Source: Reticulascus tulasneorum (Eukaryota; Ascomycota; Sordariomycetes; Glomerellales; Reticulascaceae). From it: DNA of 64,000 nucleotides. Position 1 is the stretch's first letter. Each line of letters opens with the position of its first letter. A model generated the notes under the pieces. That model had not been told where the DNA came from. It ran no database searches and saw nothing but the letters and a program-made list of their open reading frames with translations. A program made the translations under genes and the position numbers. Shown here in pieces: positions 25,234 to 36,548 of this stretch. The DNA lies in contig LSAX01000002.1 in NCBI GenBank assembly GCA_001557505.1, positions 2,666,001 through 2,730,000 on the forward strand, written 5' to 3'.

Positions 25234-26291
25234 ACTTTGGGATATTTCGGAAACTCTTGGGAGACTTGGGAGGCTAAGGAGGCTTAGGAGGCTTGGGAGG
25301 TTTGGGAATCTGGAATTGGTTATATACCCCTACTCTCGTTGGTAAGAACTTGCGGGAGTGCATCTACTTTCCATGTAGTCCGTACTCATTTTATAATATT
25401 TGCGGAATAGACAGTGATGTCATGAGCAGCTCAGAGAAGGCTGCCTCGGTCCTTGCGCTACCATCTTCAGCATCTCTATCTCTTATTCTTCGTTTGATTC
25501 TTGAATAAATTCAAACAGAGAATTCGAAAAGTTCGATGCCCAAATTTTAAGACGGTGACAGAATGCCATGGGGAAACTCTCGTGAGTTCTGATTTGTATG
25601 TATGTGGATCTCAACTGTAACTTTGGAGCTCAACATCAAGTTTCGTCGATATTTACGGCGATTTACACAAGAGCGAGGCATTGTTGTTAATTCTGAACTC
25701 TGGAACGGGCTTTGCAGCTAGAGGATATGAAAGAAGTGCATGAGAGTGAATTCGGAGGGATTGTGGTGATATTTACGAATACTCAGGGAAATGTAGCTCC
25801 AGCTTGAGGCGATACAAAGAGATACGAGAGACGATGGTTTGGATCAATAGCTTAAGTCGAAACATGTTGATATCCCTAGTTGTTCCTCTAGCTAGAAGAG
25901 GTAGAAGACACGTTGGATTTCTAGATGAATAGCCAGCGATTTACTTTCTCAAGTCAGTTGTTTTTTCATTAGAGCAAAATACGAAAATAATATTTCCTTT
26001 ACATATTAATTAGCAGGTTTTGGCAGATCATTGTCAGTTGGGTAAGGTACCTTGCTTACTATGTTCATACATAGGTACCTACCGATTGAGGACTTTCGTT
26101 ATCTTCTATCTGCTTATCGGGTTAGCCTGTTCAGTAAAGTTTGTCTGATACGTGGAGGGGTTGGAAGAAAGTAGCTTCACCTAAAGGGCAGATTCTGCGT
26201 CAAAAATTATTTCACCTGATCACCTTCCCAAAGCTCCCCCTTCCGCAACGAAGTCTACCAAGAGCTTGCAGAATTTCAATCGTTCAATAAA
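25234..26291. other. Intergenic: GNAT 3' flank and TRM4 promoter
   Basis: This 1-kb region begins with a G-rich 9-bp-period repeat just after the GNAT stop. It becomes A/T-rich around 25900-26020. GGTAAGGTACCTT and TAGGTACCTACC motifs occur at about 26041-26053 and 26073-26084, upstream of the TRM4 start. No coding frame is supportable. Confidence 0.5.
25259..25312 (+). repeat. 9-bp tandem repeat, consensus (A/G)GGAGGCTT, six units
   Basis: Six adjacent 9-base units (gggagactt, gggaggcta, aggaggctt twice, gggaggttt, gggaatctg) lie 25 bases after the GNAT stop codon, so they probably fall within its 3' UTR. The two central copies are identical and the edges have diverged. Confidence 0.85.
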
Positions 26292-29012
26292 ATGGGGCGA
26301 AACAGGTACAAGGTAACTAGTTATACGTTGTTCGTCTTGCCTAACTCCAATTGACATCCATCTAGGGCAAGGGACGAGGTGGAGCCCGGGGTGGTGAACG
26401 CAAAACTAGAGACGAAAGTTGGGCAAGCGGTGCGCACGGCGGCAAGGAGAACGAGAAGCTTCAGAGATACTATGACGGCCTTCTTCAGCTGCCAGAAGAG
26501 GAGAAAGAGCAGTTTTGGGCAGCTCTCCGGCGAGAGCTGCCCAACAGCTTCCGCTTCTGTGGTTCCAAAGGGTAAGCACACTGCTTCCCACTTCGTCGTG
26601 TTGAAGCCGCACCTTACTTATTATTCTTGCAGACACGCGCTGTCGGTACAGAAGCTTCTTCAGACGAGATATATGCCGAATATCGTGAAGATCGAGCATG
26701 TAGATGGCACCTCTGTCGACCCTCCTCAACCAGTGCCGTGGTACCCGAACTCGCTTGCATGGTGGATGACAACTCCCAAGAACGTTGTCCGCAAATTCCC
26801 GCCCTTTTCTGCATTCCACAAGTTTATGGTGTCCGAAACGAGCGTTGGAAATATGAGCAGGCAAGAAGTCGTCAGCATGATTCCCCCGCTACTTATGGAC
26901 CTACGCCCGGGCATGACCGTCCTGGATATGTGCGCCGCACCGGGAAGCAAGGCAGCACAATTACTTGAGATGCTGCACCAGGGAGAGGAAGCTCGTGTGA
27001 GGAAAGTTCTTCGAGCTTTCGCGAAAGAAGACGGACTTGATCTCGGCGAGCAGGATGAGGAGGAAATCTCTGCTGACCTGGAAGCTGATCCTTCCGATGA
27101 TGGCCGCGCCACCGGGCTTCTGATTGCGAACGATTCCGACTACAAGAGGGGACATATGCTTGTTCATCAACTCAAGCGTTTGTCCTCGGCGAATCTGCTT
27201 GTTACCAACCATGATGCCACCCAATACCCATCGCTGAGGCTCCCTGCGGATCCAAACCGGCCCAACCAGCCTGTCAGGTACTTGAAGTTTGACAGAATAT
27301 TGGCTGATGTCCCATGTTCTGGCGATGGTACCATGAGGAAGAACGTGAATCTTTGGAAAGACTGGCAGCCGGGGAGTGCTTTAGGACTCCATATAACGCA
27401 GGTCAGAATTCTCGTGCGCGCACTATGTATGCTCAAGGTCGGAGGCAGGGTGGTCTATTCAACATGCAGCATGAACCCGGTAGAGAATGAGGCAGTTATT
27501 GCTGCGGCGATCGAGAGATGCGGTGGGCCGGACAGTGTCGAGATCATCGACTGCAGCGACGAACTCGTGGGCCTCAAGAGATATCCAGGACTCAAGAAGT
27601 GGCAGATCATGGACAAATCTTCTCGGACGTGGAGCTCAATGGAAGAAGTAGACGAGTACACCAGAACCAGCGCAGATGGTATCGCCCCGGGACGAGTCTT
27701 AGAAACCATGTTCCCGAGGCCGGAGGGAAGCAACTGCGCCGACCTCCCACTCGAACGTTGCATGAGAGTCTATCCGCACCAGCAGGACACGGGAGCTTTC
27801 TTCATCACTGTCCTGCAAAAGAAGACCGAGATTAGACCAATCCCTGAAGGTCAGACCAAAGCTGAAGGGGCTAGCATAGCTGAAGAGGTTCCCAAAGCTG
27901 AGGAAGGTCCCAAAGCTGTAGAGGTTTCCAAAGCTGAACAGGTTAGCAATGGTGACGAGGTCAGCAAAGCCAACGGCTTGGCAAACAACGCCGAGCCTTC
28001 TGCAGAGACAGCAGAGGAACCAAAGATCGCAGCCCAGCAGGAAACAACGGCATCGAATGGAGTTAAGCGCCCACGAGCAGATGATGAAGTCGAGGTCGAG
28101 CTACAAGAACCTAAGAAAGCTAAGCTGCAGAACGAACCTTCCAAAGGTCAACGACCAAATCGAAACATTCACGGTCAATTCGAGGAGCCATTTAAGTACA
28201 TAAAACCTGACCACGAAGTCATCCAAAACATCAACGAATTCTACCACATCTCGCCGAGGTTTCCGCAGGACCGTTACATGGTTCGGAATGCTCTCGGCGA
28301 GCCTGCCAAAGCCATCTACTACACGACTGCCCTGACTCGAGATCTTCTAGTCGAGAACGAGGGCCGGGGCATCAAGTTCATCCACGGCGGAGTCAAGATG
28401 TTCATGAAGCAGGATTCTCCCTCTGCGGAGGTATGTCGATGGCGTATACAAGCCGAAGGCATGCCAATCCTCCAAGGTTATGTTGGGGAGCAACGCATAG
28501 TGCGTCTGCACAAGAAGGAGACCTTCCGTAAACTCCTGATTGAGATGTTCCCCAAGGTTTCGGGCGGAGAGTGGACAAAGATGAATGAGATTGGAGAAAG
28601 AGTGCGGGACATAAGCATGGGATGCTGCGTGCTCAGAGTCGAGCCAGATGGCACGGATGAGGAGTTTACGGAGCGAATGGCCATTCCGTTATGGAAGAGC
28701 CATCACTCGCTGAACCTCATGCTGCCGAAAGAAGACCGGGCTGCGATGCTGCTCCGGATATTCAATGATACTACGGCGTTGATAAATCACGGCCTCCAGA
28801 AAGACCAGAAGAAAGAGGACGAAAAGGTAGAGCCAAAAGTGGATGAGGCAGTGCCCGCTGCTGAACCTGTCGACCTCGAAGACGCGCCAACACCGGAGGC
28901 AATGAATGTGGACGCTCCAGTGGAGGTGGTTGATGGAGAGGTGAAAGAAGACGCCGAGGCAGAGCTGGAAGTCAAGGACGGAGGTGCAGCGGTTCCTCTT
29001 CCTGATGCGTAG
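26292..29012 (+). CDS. TRM4: tRNA (cytosine-5)-methyltransferase Trm4/Ncl1 (NSUN2 type)
   Basis: This nuclear enzyme methylates cytosine C5 at several tRNA positions using S-adenosylmethionine. Three exons: 26292-26312, 26366-26571 and 26633-29012, with introns GTAACT..TCTAG and GTAAGC..TTGCAG, giving 868 residues. The N-terminus is Gly/Lys/Arg-rich (MGRNRYKGKGRGGARGG). Catalytic features are complete: the SAM motif VLDMCAAPGSKAAQLLE, motif IV DVPCSGDGT with its cysteine, and motif VI STCSMNPVENEAV with the nucleophilic cysteine. A Lys/Ala/Glu-rich insert with imperfect repeats (around 27850-28000) and an acidic tail make it longer than yeast Ncl1 (684 residues). A long in-frame stretch upstream of exon 3 could mislead automatic prediction toward a start at 26379, but that reading is out of frame with exon 2. 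The gene converges on MTG2, with 107 bases between stop codons. Confidence 0.95.
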
Positions 29013-29119
29013 GCAGGCTGGTGGGCTCGATAAAAGTGTTGGATAGGCGTGTGGAATTGATCAATTGGCAGTGCATCGGACATAGCCCGTCCATCTTGGG
29101 ACATTTTGTTTTACAAAAG

Positions 29120-30901
29120 CTACTCGTCCAGTAATCCTACAGTCCAATGTACAACCCTGTCCACTCCGTGGCCGTTAATGGCACTCACGGGTATAGCCGT
29201 GCACCTCTCAGTCCATCCGCCCTCGATGCCAGTCGGGTGCGGCTTCTCGCCCTTCATGATACTCTCTAGGTATTCCGTCAACTCCTTGAAGTTCTCCTGC
29301 GTCTCCGGCAGATCACCCTTCGTAGCCACCACAAACCAGGGCTTGGAAGCAATGTGCAAGCCCGTGGCACTTGCTGGCCGCGGTGGGTAGTCGGCCACCA
29401 TCGTGGGGCCTTCGCGCCACGCCGGAGCAGTGTCCTCCAACCCGGATGCCATGTTCCAGTCGACCCGTGCGTCGATCTCGCGATCTCTCTCCTCCTCTTC
29501 GCGCATCTGGGCATAGAGCCCGACCTCGCGCCAAAGCGCATCCAACGCCTTCACGGCGTTGCCTGCGCTGAGATCCACCACGAACGCGAGCACGCCTGCG
29601 CGCTCAACGTGCCTGAGGAAGGCAATGCCCAAGCCACGATCGAGGTGTGCACCTTCGATCAGGCCAGGGATATCCGCGACTGTGAACCGAGTCCGGTGCT
29701 CAACCACCACTTCCTCCTCCTGCCGTCCCACAGGCGAGCCAGGAGCTGCATATCGCTTCAAGCTCCGTATGACGGGCCGTCCCTTATAGTTGTCCAACAC
29801 CACCGTCCCAATGTTCGGCTGCAGCGTCGTGAACGCCCAGCTGCCCACTCTCGCGCGGCTGTTGCTCAAGGCGCGCAAGAGGGTGCTTTTGCCCGCGTTC
29901 GGCAGCCCGACAAGGCCCACGTCTGCGAGCAGCTTGAGCTCAAGTTCGAGCTCCATCGACACGGCGTTCTCGCCCTTGGTGGCGAAGATCGGACGGGGGT
30001 ACTCTCGCGAGACGAAATGCGGGTTGCCCAGACCGCCTATGCCGCCGGCTGCTAGGAGAATGGGCTGGGGCGTGGGTCGGGAGAGGTCGAGTTGGATTGG
30101 GCCGGCGGGTTGAGCAAAAAGACGCTGGCGGCGGGGGGGTTTCGGGAGAGAGATGTTTTTGAGGTCCGTCTGGGAGAGGCCGGGGTAGAGCAGCCATTTT
30201 TGGCGTTCGTAGTCTTCGTCTGCCTCCTCCTCCTCCTCTCTGGCGATGTCCCTTTCAGGCACTGTCACCACCTCGTCGGCTGCTATGCCGTCCAGTTCCC
30301 GCCGTGCCTGATCCGCCTCTTGTGCGCGCTTTTCCTGTTTCCGGTGCCTCTTCCGCAACTTCACAGCGCGCTGCATCATCCTATCATCCGCAACGGGATC
30401 CTCACGGCTCAGTTCCCGGACAATGGTGCCGACAGGAACCGTGATTATGATGTCCTCGCCTCGCTGGCCGCCCTTCGCGCTACCCTGGCCGTGCTTCCCC
30501 TTCTCGGCGCGCACGAAGCGCTTCCGAGCGAGCTTGTGCAACGACGTCTCACCGTGAACGGCCTGTATGTAGACGTTGCCGCCATGACCGCCGTCGCCGC
30601 CGTTGGGGGGCCCCTCCGGCAGGAACATGTCCCGTAGGAAGGAGATGCAGCCATTGCCGCCACCGCCGGCGTGGATGGACAGCTTGGCTTTGTCGACGAA
30701 GTTGGAGGCAGCGTAGTCGTCGGGGGCCGGGTTCAGACGGATGGCTGTGGGTTGTTGGGCGACATCTGTCGAGCTGTGTCGATGTGATGTCAGGATTCGA
30801 GGCGCGAAGGGGGCGACGCAGCGGGTCGGAGCAAGGAACAGAGACGGGTATAGAAAGGGGAGAGTGGTCTGCATAGTGCTAACAGAGCATCTTGATGCCA
30901 T
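29120..30901 (-). CDS. MTG2: Mitochondrial Obg/CgtA-family GTPase Mtg2
   Basis: A GTPase for assembly of the mitochondrial large ribosomal subunit, 593 residues in a single exon. The N-terminus is a plausible mitochondrial presequence (basic, Ser/Thr/Phe-rich, no acids over about 45 residues). It is followed by the Gly-rich Obg fold (SIHAGGGGNGCISFLRDMF, GGDGGHGGNVY) and then the G domain: G1 GLPNAGKSTLL, switch SWAFTTLQPNIG, G3 DIPGL. G4 reads ATKGD, with Thr in place of the usual Asn of NKxD. A long charged, Arg/Glu-rich insertion splits the Obg fold, as in other fungal Mtg2 proteins. Start: the ATG at 30901; another ATG at 30874 would shorten the presequence by nine residues. The gene is convergent with TRM4. 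Confidence 0.93.
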   Translation of the reverse strand: MASRCSVSTMQTTLPFLYPSLFLAPTRCVAPFAPRILTSHRHSSTDVAQQPTAIRLNPAPDDYAASNFVDKAKLSIHAGGGGNGCISFLRDMFLPEGPPNGGDGGHGGNVYIQAVHGETSLHKLARKRFVRAEKGKHGQGSAKGGQRGEDIIITVPVGTIVRELSREDPVADDRMMQRAVKLRKRHRKQEKRAQEADQARRELDGIAADEVVTVPERDIAREEEEEADEDYERQKWLLYPGLSQTDLKNISLPKPPRRQRLFAQPAGPIQLDLSRPTPQPILLAAGGIGGLGNPHFVSREYPRPIFATKGENAVSMELELELKLLADVGLVGLPNAGKSTLLRALSNSRARVGSWAFTTLQPNIGTVVLDNYKGRPVIRSLKRYAAPGSPVGRQEEEVVVEHRTRFTVADIPGLIEGAHLDRGLGIAFLRHVERAGVLAFVVDLSAGNAVKALDALWREVGLYAQMREEEERDREIDARVDWNMASGLEDTAPAWREGPTMVADYPPRPASATGLHIASKPWFVVATKGDLPETQENFKELTEYLESIMKGEKPHPTGIEGGWTERCTAIPVSAINGHGVDRVVHWTVGLLDE

Positions 30902-31899
30902 TGTGGCCCTCCTTGGCGTTATTTCCTGTCAGAGCAGTCTTGAGAGTGCTCACAACCGCGGTTTGGAGGTCTGATTGTGTCTTGGAGGACAACTATTTGG
31001 GACCCGCAAGGAGATAAAAAAAATTTGGGTATGTAATTATGTATGTCCAGTAGCTCGTCTGCTGATAAGATAAGAGCTACAAAGTACCACAAATCCACGC
31101 TAAAAGTAAAGTTAACCGACACCTAACTAAATCTGTAGATGGATCTTCATAGCGCCCAGGCCCCCACCATCTCCTCCACAGGTGTCCTGGATTGGGGGGG
31201 GGCTTGTACCTAGGTAGAGCTGTCTGTACCTGGAGCTTCCATGTCTCGTATGCCAGCCAGCCTGCTTCGCCAGCCTGTGCCTCGCTCGATAAGTGAAGGA
31301 CTGGATGGGGACACCACCATCTTCTGACCAAGGTTCCCTAGTTTGGGGGCTGTCTCAATAATAATGGAATGCCAATTTCCTTATTAGAAAAGGGTCCCAT
31401 CTATTTAAGCCGAGCCTCCTCTCTTTTGACAACGTCCTCGATCCGAGCCTCACTCGTCTCTCGACCGTCGTCGCATCTCGGAATGACACACGCCTGTCGC
31501 CGACTGGTAATTACGGGGGGCGACTCTCCTCGGAGCGTTCTAGTGAAGGGCTCTCGGGGTCTTCTTTCGCCTTCTCAGCATCGGCTGCTCCGCTTGCCAC
31601 ATACCATCATACCCTTACCTTAGGCTGTTGCTCCATCCTCCGACGAAACACATGGGGATTGGATGGGTTCGCCCGATTATTATTCATGCTATCTGTACTG
31701 CACAATATGCGGTGAACCCGACTCAATACACTGACGGTTGCAGACGGGGGAGGCAGGACCACGAGACTCCTCCTGCACGAGGAAGCCCGAGCCAGTGAGC
31801 CTGTCCGACTCGTTATTACTGTGGCTGGAGTGGGATTGCCCTTCACTTTGGTATGGGGGCAAGTTAGGTACAGATTAGTGTCTGGCGGAACGGGTGCAT

Positions 31900-31980
31900 T
31901 AACTTACCTACCTGACCAAGCTACCTTGCTACGTACGACTACCTTAGCTACCTTACCTTACCTTACCTTAGGTAGGTAAT
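31900..31980. repeat. TACCT/TACCTTA cluster
   Basis: ACTTACCTACCT is followed by CTACCTTGCTACG, then four consecutive CTTAC units ending in TTAGGTAGGTAATTA. This is the densest example of a motif seen in at least ten other intergenic places in the window. Confidence 0.75.
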
Positions 31981-32255
31981 TATTCACCAAGCAGGAAAAC
32001 CAATAGGTTAGTTAGGCGGTCTCTTGGCCAGTGGCCCACGGCTCAAATCCTCGTCCAACCCCTCTCTCTCGCGCTCACTCTTTCTGTCGAAAACGTCCGT
32101 CTTGTATTCTCTCTCTCTCTCTCGTTGGCCGCATGCAAGGCGAATGACCAAATTCTTGACCGCCTTACATGCCTCACCAACTACCAATGTAGCGAACAGA
32201 GCCCGAGGCGGGAACCAAACACATCTTCTCCTCCACAATCTGAACCTCCTCTTTC

Positions 32256-32304
32256 CCTCACACACACACACACACGCACACAACGCACACGCACGCACAC
32301 AACC
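32256..32304. repeat. CA-rich microsatellite
   Basis: A CACACA run interrupted by CACG units within the pyrimidine-rich region upstream of the 33211 gene. Confidence 0.8.
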
Positions 32305-33210
32305 CTCTCTTGTTCTCTCCAAACATTTTCTCACGTCTTGCTCCAAAATTCTTACTGGCCCCCCATCACCCACCCATTGGGAGTCCATCGGGCTGTCAAC
32401 AGGTTCCTCGACCCATTGGGTAACCACCAGCCATACTTGCATAAAGAGCGGCGCTCGCATTCGAGCCACGACACTCGCTCCAGTCCCAGTCCGGCTGCGT
32501 GCTCTCAAATCCACCACCAACCCACCCACCCGCCGGCTCTCCCCCAATTCGATCTCTCAGCACGACAACTACGTCTGCGTCCTCGTGGATCGAGCTATCC
32601 CTTCTCCCCACGTCCCTCCGCATCTTGTCCTCCTCTCCCATTGACTGGAATTTCTGCCAGACTGCCATCGTCTGGTTTTCTGCTTGTCCCTCCCACGAAC
32701 GAGAGAGAGACTGCCCATCCTCTTTTTAACTCTCTCCATACATACGCCGTTCCCTGCCTGCTGGATCCCCCAATACGCGGCGTTCAAGAAGGCGGTCGGT
32801 TCGCTGTTGCTGCTTCAATGCTGCAGGCTACATAGCACCAGCTACTAGCATTATTGTTTTTCATTTCCAATTCCTCCTTTACCGCCAAGTGCCTATCTGT
32901 CTGCAGCTGCCGGATTTGCATTCTTAAGCCAGGTCAGTTCACCATCATCCCTCGCTCCTTTCTCTCTCTCTTCTTTCTCTCTTCTCTTCGTTCTTCTCAC
33001 AAGTTACCTGCCTCATACACTTTCCCAAGGAACTTCCTTATGAGACCCATTTTGGGGGTCACGAGGAAGAATGTCCATTGTACGAGTAGTGGATGATCCG
33101 TCTTGAACTTCTTGTATAATATCATTGTTTTGAGATCCACCTATCCTTTGCCCTCCCCGAGAGACCTCTAGTTGCCTGTTCGATCTCGACCTTTGCACCC
33201 AACCGCTAAG

Positions 33211-33969
33211 ATGTATACCAGAGACTATAGGCCACGCAAGTCCGTCGTCAGGATGGACCCCGACTGTGCCATATGTCATGCTCCGGCGACCTTGGCATGC
33301 GATTGTGAGGCAAAGGGCCTCGAGGTTGCTATCAAGCAAGCAGAGCATCGGATGATGCAGTCGATATACAACGACATCCGGTGAGTACCGCTGCCCTCCC
33401 ATCCATGAGTCCTGTGGAACCATTGTACTGATAGCTCGCCATGTTATAGCTCCTGGGTCAGGGCCCATGCACAAGATTACATCCTCGAGTACTTCCGGCT
33501 TCTGACCGAACGTCGGAAGACTGCCCACTCAAACCATCTCGAACGCATCACCGCTCACGCCTACCACTACTACCATTCCCCGCCGCATCCGAACGAGATT
33601 GCAGCTGCCCAGGCGGCACTCAAGCGAGGCATAGACGAGGACTGGCAGGCTAGCGTACAACGATATCCGGAAGTACTGGAATACTTCTACAGTCTGGTGG
33701 AGCTTACCCTCCCAGCGGATGATGAGCCGGCGGTGAAAGATCCGCCTTTGAGTGCTTTAAGCGGATCACGAAAAGCAGGCAGGAGGGGCGGGCTTGGGAC
33801 GGCAACAATAGCTAGTGCCAGTCTTCACGAGAGAGAGGCCTTGCCACCGCGGAGGACACCGCCTCCGCCGATGAGGCTGGACCGAAGGACGCCTGCCCCG
33901 CGGGACAGGAGATCAATCTTCGGCGCCCCCCCTCCTCCACCTCCAACCTCATACTACGCCCCCTACTAA
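33211..33969 (+). CDS. Conserved fungal protein of unknown function
   Basis: A 229-residue protein in two exons (33211-33380, 33450-33969; intron GTGAGT..TATAG, phase 2). The N-terminus has a compact cysteine cluster, CAICHAPATLACDCE, that could bind a metal. It is followed by a predicted helical core (IYNDIRSWVRAHAQDYILEY, then EYFRLLTERRK, AYHYYHSPPHPNEI, DEDWQASVQRYPEVLEYFYS) and a disordered Arg/Pro-rich tail ending in PPPPPPTSYYAPY. I recognise this layout as widely conserved in filamentous ascomycetes but know no assigned function. The poly-Pro tail might bind SH3 or profilin-type domains; this is inference. The very long CT-rich leader suggests strong or regulated expression. Confidence 0.8.
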
Positions 33970-34954
33970 GAATCTCTCACGCCCCTGGCATCGAGAGCGA
34001 TTGCCTCCACTCATATCACGGCAGCCAGACCCAACAAATCTGGACCCAAACCAAAAATCTCCTTTGTAAGAGCACAGCGTTGATGCATTGTAACGATTCT
34101 CACGAGACCCACGAACTGCATGATCTAGGACATACCAAGTCTTGCATAGCTGAACGGCGTGGCATTCTCAGAGCCTATTTATTGGGCTTTAATCTTTTTC
34201 TGATTTTTTAGACGACGTTTTATCTTTTCGTGATATTTTGCCTTTATTTTTACATGGGCTTGGAGCTAGCTGGCTAGGATTGGAGTATGGGATTACAGAT
34301 CTATCATGTTGGGCACGGATGGGCATCCTCAAGATCGAAAGCGTAATTTCTACAGCATGGAGCCCTCAGATGTGGCTATACCAGAGCAATCTACACTGTT
34401 CAAACATTGGCTGGCGGCGTGATGCATCCCGTGTCTTTTTTTTGCCTATCGTAGTGACCGAGCTGCTTGTGTCCAGGAACTGTAAGCAATTGCAACTGCA
34501 GGGCCATTGCGGCATATTTGTACAAGCCTCGAAAAGTATTTTTCATAGCTTCGTCGCGTCTCGAATGTGGGTTGGGATCATGACGTTACATCCAACGTGG
34601 TCCTATCGAGGATCACAACAAGCACACATGCCCGATCACTGCCCAATATAGCAGCAGCTCTAAGTGGTCGGGGCCTACGGCATGGAACGGAACGATGGAT
34701 AGGACGCGGACGCGGGGCGGGAGGGAGAACAAATGAGAGAGCAAATCTCGGACAGAATAGCTTGCTTTTTCTCTTCTTTGGCAATGACGCCCCTAATTAC
34801 AAGAAAGAATCCCGTCGCTGTGTGGGAGAGGTCTGAAAAGATAGAGAAATCCCCCGGAAATCCGAATATGCAATTTTTCTGGTTGTGGTTGGTTCGTTGA
34901 GGCGGTCGGTGGTGGATGAAGCGGGGAGGGATATTTGCTGGGCGACAAAACCCG
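33970..34954. other. Convergent intergenic region
   Basis: These 985 bases lie between the 3' ends of the 33211 gene and BFR1. They hold T-rich tracts near 34190-34255 and no supportable coding frame, RNA gene or repeat. Confidence 0.5.
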
Positions 34955-36548
34955 CTATGCCTTTTCTTCGATTGATGTCTCCTTCACATCCTTCGTCACG
35001 TCCTCGACCGAAGAGTCTTTCTTGCCGTTGGTGCCGTTTGAGGCCCCCTCCTCTTCGGCATCGAGCTTCTCGATCAGCTTCTTGGCCTTCTCGATGTTCT
35101 GTCCGCGGTTAGCACTCCAATGAGTTCAAAGAGAAAAGAAGAGGATCAGAGAGCTCACTTTTTGGGTCTGGGCGGCCTGGTCGGACTTCCAATGATCGAG
35201 CTTTTCCTTGACCTTCTCGATGACAGTAGGGACATCTGCAGGGCTCATGGGGGGATCAATGTTCAGGTAAGCACAGTCTTCGAGGACCGAAGGGGGACAG
35301 TTGAACTTGTTAGACGGCGTGGCTTCGGTTTTGCCCTTCTTTCCTTTCTTTCCCTTCTTGGCAGCAGGGAAAAAGTCATCCTCTTGGTCCTTCTTGCTGA
35401 CAAGCTTGACACCCTTGATGCCGGCATCGTCGACCTTTCGCTGAGCCTGGGCGCTCAAGCCACTATCAGCCAAGAGGGGGGCCTTCTCGACCTTAGCGAT
35501 TGTAGGGTCGAGGAATTGAAGGAGGCCAGTAGCGCGTCGGATCTCTTCAAGGTATGCGGGATCGCTGGCTTCGGCAAGCACTCTCTCCGCGTCGGCCTTC
35601 TTCCGTTCTTTGTTGATCCGCTCCCTCTCAGTGCGCTGTCTCTCCCTGGCTCTGTCGCGCGCTTCCCGCTCGAATGCTTGGGCAGCTTTCTTCTGCTGCC
35701 AGTACTCGTCCTGGAGCTTCTTCTTGGCGGTGAACTTTTCCTGCTGCTCAGCTTGAAGCTTGGTTCGTTCATCACGCAGAGAAGAGATGTTCTTGTAGGC
35801 CTCGTCTGATTCCGCCTTGATCGTGTCCAGCTCAGCTTGGATCTTGTTGTATTGATCGCTCAGGGCCTTCTGCTCCGGATCATCCATGGAATCCTTGATC
35901 TCCTTGATCTTGGCCTTCAGGTCGTCAATCTGCTTCTGCGAGTCGTCGAACTGCGAGAAGTTCTTCTTCAACTTGCGCAGCGACGAGACTTCAGCCAATG
36001 CCTTCTTTTCATCGACAATCTTCATGGTGCCTGAGTTGACTTTGCTCTCGAGGCTGTCGATTTGTCGGTCCAACTCATCGACACTCTTGTATGGGACCTT
36101 GCCCCGGGCGGTCTTTTGCTCGTTGATCCGGCTGCGCATCTGCTCGTCCAGCTTCTTGATCTGATCCAGCTTCGACGTCCGTGTGTTCTTGCCTCCGGCC
36201 TGCTTCGATCTGATTTCATTGGCTTGGGCAATGAGCTCCTGGCGACGCTTTTGGGTAGGGCTCTGTTGCTCCTTGTTCTTGCCTGGCATGGCAAGATCGA
36301 TTTTGGCCTTGATGGCGGCCTGCGGGGGGGAGCATTTGTGTGAGTTAATTGAGCCTCAACTGGTGATGCAGTGCGCATATGACTTTGGGAACATGCAAGA
36401 GTTGCAGACATACCAGTTTGTCCATTGAGTCCTTGTGGTCCTTCTCAGCAGCGGCAAGGCTCTTCTTGTAGACATCCTCATCGGGCAACTGTGGTCGGGT
36501 GGTCTTCTCCGCCTCAGCTGGAGCCGATGCTTTCGCAGTGTCTGCCAT
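34955..36548 (-). CDS. BFR1: Bfr1-type polysome/mRNP-associated coiled-coil protein
   Basis: Homologue of yeast Bfr1, an RNA-binding, ER- and polysome-associated protein linked to secretion and nuclear segregation. Three exons: 36548-36414 (MADTAKASAPAEAEK..KDSMDKL), 36319-35159 and 35098-34955, with introns GTATGT..CGCAG (94 bp) and GTGAGC..GACAG (60 bp). The product is 479 residues and is highly charged, with long coiled coils (about 60-270; for example SKLDQIKKLDEQMRSRINEQ). A lysine-rich KKGKKGKKGK stretch follows, then the conserved C-terminal segment FNCPPSVLEDCAYLNIDPP. The last exon (NIEKAKKLIEKLDAEEEG..EEKA) restores an acidic Lys/Glu-rich end; reading through the intron would add a short unrelated tail. 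It shares a 574-bp promoter region with RPB5. The name is secure. Confidence 0.92.

Larger units (their letters stand above)
30902..33210. other. Divergent intergenic region with CT-rich leader
   Basis: This 2.3-kb region separates MTG2 from the gene at 33211. It contains TACC/GGTA motifs at about 31205-31220 and a dense cluster at 31900-31980. From about 32030 to 33000 the plus strand is strongly pyrimidine-rich with CT and CA microsatellites, typical of fungal promoters and 5' leaders. Open frames of 206 and 236 codons (32024-32644, 32125-32835) are low-complexity readings of this tract and are not called. Confidence 0.5.

Noticed and set aside
26379..26632. Long in-frame ATG extension upstream of TRM4 exon 3 as the protein N-terminus
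   Set aside because: It reads exon 2 in the wrong frame and translates the intron. The spliced frame gives a continuous Trm4-like N-terminus from the ATG at 26292.
29354..30055. 233-codon frame antisense to MTG2
   Set aside because: It is the shadow of a GC-rich real gene on the other strand.
32024..32835. Open frames of 206 and 236 codons upstream of the 33211 gene
   Set aside because: They are low-complexity Ser/Pro/His/Thr readings of a CT- and CA-rich leader and overlap each other in two frames.
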